Assembly: GCA_020861125.1 (NCBI GenBank)
Contig: JAJBSZ010000078.1
Span: forward strand, 1-5,224
Source: Planctomycetota bacterium
GTDB lineage: Bacteria; Planctomycetota; SZUA-567
Direction of reading: 5' to 3'
DNA: 5,224 bases
In this document: positions 1 to 3,932 of the stretch, piece after piece
Layout: each line of letters starts with the position of its first letter
How positions within the stretch are numbered: position 1 is the first letter of the stretch
The notes under the pieces: model-generated
What the model saw: only the letters and a program-made list of their open reading frames with translations
Told to the model about the DNA's origin: nothing
Databases searched by the model: none
Position numbers and translations under genes: made by a program

Positions 1-5
1 CTGCC

Positions 6-35
6 TCTGGTCCGGGGAAGCCAACCGGGACCAGA
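6..35. other. Inverted repeat / hairpin at the left edge
   Basis: TCTGGTCC (6-13) and GGACCAGA (28-35) are perfect 8-bp inverted complements around a 14-nt loop. Neither strand carries a T-tract right after the stem inside the window, so it is not a convincing intrinsic terminator. On the minus strand it lies downstream of the promoter-like element at 60-82, so it could be a leader hairpin of a gene left of the window. That reading is inference. Confidence 0.4.
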
Positions 36-59
36 CGGAAAACGAGACCCACCGATTGG

Positions 60-82
60 ATATAAATATATTTTTCTTTAAT
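60..82 (-). promoter_or_regulatory. AT-rich promoter-like element, copy 1
   Basis: This 23-bp AT-rich stretch has a core of ATATAAATATATTT. It matches 21 of 23 positions of the element at 2565-2587, which overlaps the promoter of the oxidoreductase gene. Here it lies just past the 3' end of that gene. On the minus strand a GTGACA hexamer sits about 18 bp upstream of the stretch aligned with the -10 of the other copy. It may therefore drive a minus-strand gene left of the window. No such gene is visible, so this is inference. Confidence 0.4.
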
Positions 83-186
83 ATACTGTGCGTGTCACAC
101 CCCACCGCCTCCCCTTCCCGGATATGCCGTCGGCAACCGAAATTCGGCGCCTCGGGCAATCCAGGCTGAAGTGGGGGCGGTACGGA

Positions 187-2484
187 TTAGTTCCGCAGGT
201 ATTCGTCGATGGCGGCGGCGGCCTTTTTGCCGGCGCCCATGGCTTCGATGACCGTGGCGGCGCCGGTGACGATATCACCGCCGGCGAAGACGCCGGGCAC
301 GTTGGTCATCATCCGTTCGTCGACCGGGATGTTGCCCCGTTTATCGAGGGTAAGGCCCGGGAACGATTTGGTAAGGATGGGATTCGGTCCATTGCCGATG
401 GCCACGATCAACTGGTCGCAGGGGATGACGTGTTCCGAACCGGCGATTTCCACCGGCCGGCGGCGGCCGCTGGCGTCGGGTTCGCCCAACTCCATCTTGA
501 GGAGTTCGATGCCGGTGAGCCAGCCGTTGTCGTCGCCGATGAGTTTGGTCGGCGCCACCAGTTCCATCAGCTTGACCCCTTCCTCGAGGGCGTGGTGCAC
601 TTCCTCTTCCCGGGCGGGCAGTTCGTTTTTGGTGCGGCGGTAGATCAGGGTGACGGATTCGGCGCCCAGGCGGAGCATGGAGCGGGCCGAGTCCATGGCC
701 ACATTGCCGCCGCCGGCGACGCAGACATTTTTTCCCACCAGCACCGGCGTGTCGTAGGTGGGGAAGCGGTAGGCCTTCATCAGGTTGATGCGGGTAAGGA
801 TCTCGTTGGAGGAGTAGACGCCCTTGAGGTTCTCGCCCGGAATGTTAAGGAACCACGGCAGCCCCGCACCGGAGCCGATGAATACGGCGTCGAAGCCGGT
901 CTCCAGCAACTGCGGCACGGTGACGGTGGGCCCGACTGGATAGTCCATGCGGAATTGGACGCCCAGTTCCCGGAGGAAATCGCACTCCCGCTGGACGATG
1001 GCCTTGGGCAGGCGGAATTCGGGGATGCCGTAGACCAGCACCCCGCCCGGCGAATGCAGGGCCTCGAAGATCATCACGTCATGGCCGAGCAGGGCCAGAT
1101 CGGCACCGGCGGTGAGACCGGACGGGCCGGACCCGACGATGGCCACGCGCTTGCCGGTCTTGGCCGGCATCTCGGGGACGGACGCCAGGTTGTTTTCCGC
1201 TTCGAAATCGGCGGCGAAGCGCTCCAGCCGGCCGATGGCGATGGGCTCGCCCTTTTTGCCCAGGACGCAGCGGGCCTCGCACTGGGTCTCCTGCGGGCAC
1301 ACCCGGCCGCAGACGGCGGGCAGGTTGTTGGTGCGTTTCAGCACCTTGGCGGCGGCGCCGAAGCGGCCGTCGGTGATCTCTTTGATGAAGCCGGGGATGT
1401 TGACATTCACCGGGCAGCCGTCGACGCAGAAGGGCTTCTTGCACTGGAGGCAGCGGGCGGCCTCGGCCCGGGCCATGTCCGGGGTATAGCCGAGGGCCAC
1501 TTCGTTGAAGTTTTTGGCCCGGACCAGCGGGTCCTGTTCCGGCATAGGCGTGCGGCCCTTGGCTTTTTCCACCGGCACGTCTTCCCGTTCCCGGTGTTCC
1601 TGGAAGGCCGAGCCCTCCTGCTCACGGTAGGCGGCGAGGCGGGAGAGGAGCAGGTCAAAATTCACCTGGTGGCCGTCAAACTCCGGCCCGTCGACGCAGG
1701 TAAACTCGGTCTTGCCGCCCACCTCCACCCGGCAGCCGCCGCACATGCCGGTGCCGTCGATCATGATGGAATTGAGGGAGACGATGGTCTTGGTGCCGAA
1801 GGGACGGGTGGTCTCCACCACCGCCCGCATCATCACCGGGGGGCCGATGGCGACCACGCGGTCAATTTTCACCCCGTCCTGTAGCATTTTCTGCAGCGGC
1901 CCGTTGACGAATCCCTTTTCGCCGTAGGAACCGTCGTCGGTGACGACGATCAGTTCGTCCGCTTCCGCCCGCATCTTGTCTTCCCAAAAGAGGAGGTCCT
2001 TGCTGCGGGCGCCGATGATGGAGATGATCCGGTTGCCGGCTCGTTTCAACGCCCGCTGGATGGGGAAGACGGGGGCAATGCCCAGCCCGCCGCCGACGCA
2101 GACCACGGTGCCGAAATTTTCGATCTCCGACGGATGGCCCAGGGGGCCCACCACGTCCAGGATGCGGTCGCCTTCCGCCAGCTCATCCAGCTTGTGGCTG
2201 GCCAGCCCCACCACCTGCATCATCAGCACCAGGACACCGGTAACCGGGTCATAATCGGCGATGGTCAGCGGCACCCGCTCCCCCCGGTCGTCGCCGCGGA
2301 CGATGACGAACTGGCCGGGCTTGGCATTGCGGGCCACCACCGGGCAGTAGAGATGGAATTCCTTGATCACGTCGGAATGGGCGATCTTCTTCAAAATGAT
2401 ATTCTGACGGGGATCATCCCCATAGAGGATGGAGAAGGTATTCTCCGGCGTCTGACAGGTGTGTTCTTGCGGGCTGCTGGCCAT
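187..2484 (-). CDS. NfnAB/SudBA-type fused ferredoxin:NAD(P)H oxidoreductase (annotated in databases as DHODH B NAD-binding subunit/NADPH-dependent glutamate synthase)
   Basis: A 765-residue cytoplasmic iron-sulfur flavoprotein made of two usually separate subunits. Residues about 28-290 are the NfnA/PyrK-like half, with FAD-contacting RVPLTIAD (70-77), the nucleotide loop GGGLGIAPVFP (131-141) and a [2Fe-2S] site at Asp243, Cys248, Cys251 and Cys263. Residues about 310-765 are GltD/NfnB-like. They carry two Cys clusters (345/348/353/357 and 392/396/402/406), an FAD Rossmann motif GSGPSG (451-456), a second dinucleotide fold GGGNVAMD (591-598) and the C-terminal FAD segment GVFAGGDIVTGAATVIEAMG (731-750). 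The family moves electrons between NADPH, NAD+ and ferredoxin; NfnAB does this by flavin-based electron bifurcation, while relatives were named sulfide dehydrogenase or glutamate synthase small subunit. No glutamate synthase large subunit or pyrD lies in the window, so Nfn-like function is favoured by inference. The start is fixed by an upstream GAGGGA. About 28 N-terminal residues precede the core. The gene appears monocistronic here, and I see no clear terminator after the TAA. Confidence 0.93.
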   Translation of the reverse strand: MASSPQEHTCQTPENTFSILYGDDPRQNIILKKIAHSDVIKEFHLYCPVVARNAKPGQFVIVRGDDRGERVPLTIADYDPVTGVLVLMMQVVGLASHKLDELAEGDRILDVVGPLGHPSEIENFGTVVCVGGGLGIAPVFPIQRALKRAGNRIISIIGARSKDLLFWEDKMRAEADELIVVTDDGSYGEKGFVNGPLQKMLQDGVKIDRVVAIGPPVMMRAVVETTRPFGTKTIVSLNSIMIDGTGMCGGCRVEVGGKTEFTCVDGPEFDGHQVNFDLLLSRLAAYREQEGSAFQEHREREDVPVEKAKGRTPMPEQDPLVRAKNFNEVALGYTPDMARAEAARCLQCKKPFCVDGCPVNVNIPGFIKEITDGRFGAAAKVLKRTNNLPAVCGRVCPQETQCEARCVLGKKGEPIAIGRLERFAADFEAENNLASVPEMPAKTGKRVAIVGSGPSGLTAGADLALLGHDVMIFEALHSPGGVLVYGIPEFRLPKAIVQRECDFLRELGVQFRMDYPVGPTVTVPQLLETGFDAVFIGSGAGLPWFLNIPGENLKGVYSSNEILTRINLMKAYRFPTYDTPVLVGKNVCVAGGGNVAMDSARSMLRLGAESVTLIYRRTKNELPAREEEVHHALEEGVKLMELVAPTKLIGDDNGWLTGIELLKMELGEPDASGRRRPVEIAGSEHVIPCDQLIVAIGNGPNPILTKSFPGLTLDKRGNIPVDERMMTNVPGVFAGGDIVTGAATVIEAMGAGKKAAAAIDEYLRN

Positions 2485-2489
2485 CTCTT

Positions 2490-2495
2490 TCCCTC
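2490..2495 (-). promoter_or_regulatory. Ribosome binding site of the NfnAB-like gene
   Basis: The minus strand reads GAGGGA, then 5 nt (AAGAG), then the ATG at 2484-2482. This is a strong, well-spaced Shine-Dalgarno sequence and supports the start even though the protein has an N-terminal extension before the conserved core. Confidence 0.8.
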
Positions 2496-2516
2496 GTGAG
2501 GCTGTGGGCTATGGGA

Positions 2517-2542
2517 CTCGCCCGGAGACTTCTCCGGGCAAG
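2517..2542 (-). other. GC-rich hairpin in the 5' leader of the NfnAB-like mRNA
   Basis: GCCCGGAG (2520-2527) pairs with CTCCGGGC (2532-2539) around a 4-nt loop. On the minus-strand RNA the stem grows to 11 bp, because the outer mismatch becomes a G-U pair. It lies between the predicted promoter and the ribosome binding site and has no U-tract after it, so it is not an intrinsic terminator. A role in mRNA stability or as a leader structure is possible; that is inference. Confidence 0.55.
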
Positions 2543-2564
2543 CATCGCAACGGTTGTTGGTTCA

Positions 2565-2587
2565 ATATAAATATATTTATCCTTAAT
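2565..2587 (-). repeat. AT-rich element, copy 2 (palindromic core)
   Basis: It is 21/23 identical to 60-82 and in the same orientation, 2505 bp away. The core ATAAATATATTTAT (2567-2580) is a perfect 14-bp palindrome here; copy 1 has an imperfect version. It overlaps the -10 region of the predicted promoter, so it may be a shared operator or simply a similar AT-rich promoter core. Confidence 0.55.
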
Positions 2588-2602
2588 TCACCGGCGAGTC
2601 AA
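2574..2602 (-). promoter_or_regulatory. Putative sigma70-type promoter of the NfnAB-like gene
   Basis: On the minus strand, TTGACT (2602-2597; 5 of 6 to the -35 consensus) is followed by a 17-bp spacer and TAAATA (2579-2574). A better TATATT hexamer lies 4 bp further down at a longer spacing. Transcription would begin near 2565 and give a leader of about 80 nt. The -10 region falls inside a perfect 14-bp palindrome (2567-2580), which could also be an operator. Confidence 0.5.
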
Positions 2603-2605
2603 GGA

Positions 2606-2642
2606 TAAAATAAAAATTTCCCTAATTTGATCCGGGAAATTT
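2606..2642 (-). terminator. Putative Rho-independent terminator, minus strand
   Basis: AAATTTCCC (2614-2622) and GGGAAATTT (2634-2642) form a perfect 9-bp stem with an 11-nt loop. On the minus strand the 3' arm runs straight into TTTTTATTTT, a typical U-tract; on the plus strand there is none. It sits just upstream of the -35 of the NfnAB-like gene and would stop transcripts coming from the repeat region. The stem is AT-rich, so its strength is uncertain, and a palindromic operator is an alternative. Confidence 0.5.
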
Positions 2643-2910
2643 CCTAAGAAGGTAATTTATTAGTAAATAACATTTTACACCCTTTGCGGGTATTCCAACG
2701 AAAGTTAGCGCCGTCCCTCTGCTCCGGTACTAGCCAAACCCCATCGGCCACTATTTTCGAGGAAAAAACCATTGCCTTTACTCGCTCCGTGTAGTACAGT
2801 GAAGAGGTTGAGGAAGACTAGGCACTGAAGTTAATTTCTTATGAATCTCGGTGTCACCCTGTTGTTGTAGTTACACTTCTTCCCAACGAGAGTATCAGGA
2901 GATCAAGTAA
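2643..2910. other. Noncoding AT-richer intergenic stretch
   Basis: I find no reading frame with coding character, no tRNA or rRNA and no recognisable binding site. Base composition is visibly more AT-rich than in the flanking genes. A possible very degenerate relative of the neighbouring repeat (TTATGAATCTCGG near 2838-2850, compared with TTCATGAACACGG) is too weak to call. Confidence 0.5.
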
Positions 2911-3041
2911 GGGTTCATGGTCTAGGCAAGCAATCCTCTTACGCGTCACCAGTCAAGACCATTCATGAACACGGATCAACCGGTGGCGTCAGCACCGGGG
3001 CTGGTTCCCCCCGATCCCGGGGGGACCGGCTGGACCCGTCG
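2911..3041 (+). repeat. Structured 131-bp repeat, copy A
   Basis: It aligns over its whole length with 3146-3276, offset by exactly 235 bp at both ends. Shared blocks in order are GGGTYCATGGT, GGCAAGCAA, TCCTCTTACG, TTCATGAACAC (2962-2972), a 6-bp hairpin, an 8-10-bp hairpin, and CTGGACCCGTCG at the end. Small internal indels cancel out. It has no coding content. Unlike copy B, no clear inverted partner follows it. It could be a decayed non-autonomous mobile element or a structured RNA; the family is not recognised. Confidence 0.75.
2980..3029. other. Two adjacent hairpins in repeat copy A
   Basis: Hairpin 1 is CCGGTG (2980-2985) with CACCGG (2993-2998), loop of 7. Hairpin 2 pairs 3001-3012 with 3019-3029 (CCCCCC/GGGGGG, then T-A, one bulged T at 3005, G-C, G-C, T-G, C-G), loop of 6. 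Both correspond by position and shape to hairpins in copy B although the paired bases differ. Confidence 0.65.
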
Positions 3042-3145
3042 CGTTGGCGGTACAACGGCGAATGGACCCGTGCCATACAGGAGACATGATAGAGAAAACA
3101 CTTTAAACTGTTTCATACCCGAGGCCAGACTATAGTAAAGTTCCC
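3042..3145. other. Spacer between repeat copies A and B
   Basis: No gene is visible. It holds an extra TGGACCCGT (3063-3071), the same 9-mer found at the ends of copies A (3031-3039) and B (3266-3274). ATGGACCC (3062-3069) is the inverted complement of GGGTCCAT at the start of copy B (3146-3153). It may therefore contain the remnant end of another repeat unit. Confidence 0.4.
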
Positions 3146-3276
3146 GGGTCCATGGTGTGGGCAAGCAAATCCTCTTACGATCCACCTGTTACTCCTTCAT
3201 GAACACATATCACCCGGCGGCTACCACCGCTGATGGCTGGTTTCCTCCAATACCAGAGGAACCGCTGGACCCGTCG
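3146..3276 (+). repeat. Structured 131-bp repeat, copy B
   Basis: Direct repeat of 2911-3041. Conservation is highest in the first 34 bp (GGGTYCATGGT, GGCAAGCAA, TCCTCTTACG), in TTCATGAACAC (3196-3206) and in the last 12 bp. It is followed by an inverted partial copy (3303-3352), so its left 60 bp act as one arm of a long imperfect inverted repeat. The predicted small reading frames crossing it have no coding character. Confidence 0.75.
3215..3264. other. Two adjacent hairpins in repeat copy B
   Basis: Hairpin 1 is CGGCGG (3215-3220) with CCGCTG (3227-3232), 6 bp including one G-T, loop of 6. Hairpin 2 pairs 3238-3247 with 3256-3264, with a single bulged T at 3241 and a loop of 8. Compared with copy A, several stem positions differ on both sides while pairing is kept, and the bulged T falls at the equivalent place. 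Confidence 0.65.
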
Positions 3277-3302
3277 TCCTTTTTTGGGGGCGGCGGGAAG
3301 TG

Positions 3303-3352
3303 TGTGTTCATGAGGGATGTAAGAGGCCCTGCTTGCCCGCACTGTAGTACCC
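3303..3352 (-). repeat. Partial inverted repeat copy C
   Basis: On the minus strand this reads GGGTACTACAGTGC, GGGCAAGCA, CCTCTTAC, ATCCC, TCATGAACACA, in the same order as the start of copies A and B. About 11 bases found between the last two blocks in A and B are missing. It lacks the hairpin part. A further GGGCAAGC on the same strand at 3360-3353 gives a short tandem repeat at the outer edge. Confidence 0.65.
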
Positions 3353-3377
3353 GCTTGCCCCATCTTTTACCCCGATT

Positions 3378-3824
3378 GTGAAAAGGGAAATGATGGCGAT
3401 TACAGTGTCCATTGGTTGCAAAGATTGTTTTTGTACCTGCCTCTCTCTCCTCCGGCGGTGTATCTTCCGCGGCAGCAGTCAGGCGTGTGCCCGGGCCTTC
3501 ACCGTCACGGAAGAAACCTGGCTCGAGTGGGAAGCGGGCAATGTGCCAGACGTGCCGACCATCATCAGCGTGACCGACCGGATCCAGCAGGTGATCCGGT
3601 GCCAGAACGCTCCGCTAACGCCGGAACTCATCATCACGGCGGAAGAATTGCTCCGCGCCAACGAATTGCTGCAGATCTACGCCAAACACCTCAGCCACGA
3701 CCTCGCCACCATCAAGCCCCATTTCACCCTGGTCGACAAATTCTCCCAGCCGCCACGCCCGGAAAAGGACCCCGATCGGCTCCCACCGCGACCCATCCGC
3801 CGCCGTACCAAACCAAAATCATGA
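3378..3824 (+). CDS. Small protein of unknown function with possible helix-turn-helix stretch
   Basis: 148 residues from GTG 3378, or 144/143 from ATG 3390/3393; AAAAGGGAA just upstream fits the ATG at 3393 best. I do not recognise the family. Residues about 24-57 resemble a Cro/XRE-like helix-turn-helix, with RGSSQACARAF as a possible second helix and TEETWLEWEAG as a recognition helix ending in the W-E-x-G pattern common there. Residues 88-112 form a Leu-rich amphipathic helix (AEELLRANELLQIYAKHL), and the tail (124-148) is Pro/Arg/Lys-rich. The N-terminus has a Cys cluster (Cys14, 17, 19, 21, then 28). Codon use changes: the first 20 or so codons are AT-ending, while from about 3440 on they are strongly GC-ending. 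The coding signal is therefore good downstream and doubtful at the 5' end, so this may be a 5'-truncated or re-started gene next to the repeat cluster. It converges on the glycogen phosphorylase gene. Confidence 0.6.
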   Translation: MKREMMAITVSIGCKDCFCTCLSLLRRCIFRGSSQACARAFTVTEETWLEWEAGNVPDVPTIISVTDRIQQVIRCQNAPLTPELIITAEELLRANELLQIYAKHLSHDLATIKPHFTLVDKFSQPPRPEKDPDRLPPRPIRRRTKPKS

Positions 3825-3860
3825 CGGCTGGCTTGGCGGTCTTGCCACACGCTTTCCACG

Positions 3861-3896
3861 AAAAAAAAATCCCCAACCCGACCAGGTTGGGGATTT
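3861..3896 (-). terminator. Strong Rho-independent terminator after glycogen phosphorylase
   Basis: AAATCCCCAACC (3867-3878) and GGTTGGGGATTT (3885-3896) form a perfect 12-bp stem with a 6-nt loop. On the minus strand the stem runs into nine consecutive T, placed about 40 nt past the glgP stop. On the plus strand only a short T-run follows, so it would terminate the convergent small gene less efficiently, if at all. Confidence 0.9.
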
Positions 3897-3932
3897 GCCG
3901 TTTGCGTGCGGCCCGACTTTGCAACCCGGTTT

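Larger units (their letters stand above)
3146..3352. mobile_element. MITE-like element bounded by imperfect terminal inverted repeats (putative)
   Basis: The left arm 3146-3207 and right arm 3303-3352 are inverted relatives. TCATGAACACA (3197-3207) is a perfect 11-bp complement of 3303-3313, and GGGCAAGCA-N3-CCTCTTAC (3159-3178) recurs on the minus strand at 3338-3319. GGGT marks both outer ends. The centre carries the two hairpins and no transposase. This fits a MITE of about 207 bp or a large branched RNA. I see no clear target-site duplication, so the mobile reading is tentative. Confidence 0.4.

Noticed and set aside
137..147. CCGAAATTCGG palindrome as terminator of the NfnAB-like gene
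   Set aside because: The stem is short, the loop would be too tight, and there is no T-tract on the minus strand after it.
88..1884. A 598-codon open frame on the plus strand
   Set aside because: It lies antisense to the clearly real NfnAB-like gene. It is rich in His/Gly/Asp low-complexity sequence with no recognisable domain, the usual mirror effect of high-GC codon use.
3131..3136. TATAGT as a -10 promoter hexamer
   Set aside because: No acceptable -35 hexamer lies 16-18 bp upstream on either strand.
3267..3285. Plus-strand terminator GGAC-loop-GTCC followed by six T
   Set aside because: The stem is only 4 bp, and the T-run is likely coincidental with the G/T-rich spacer. It is too weak to call.
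2911..3352. CRISPR array
   Set aside because: There are only three imperfect copies, one inverted and partial, with internal hairpins and unequal gaps; no uniform short repeats or spacers.
2911..3352. Retron RNA, group II intron or integron attC site
   Set aside because: No reverse transcriptase or integrase is in the window, I find no recognisable intron domain V, and the core sites expected of attC are absent.
2976..3381. Short open frames of 62-74 codons on both strands across the repeats
   Set aside because: They overlap structured repeats, lack ribosome binding sites and coding codon use, and differ between repeat copies in a way that follows base pairing and not protein sequence.
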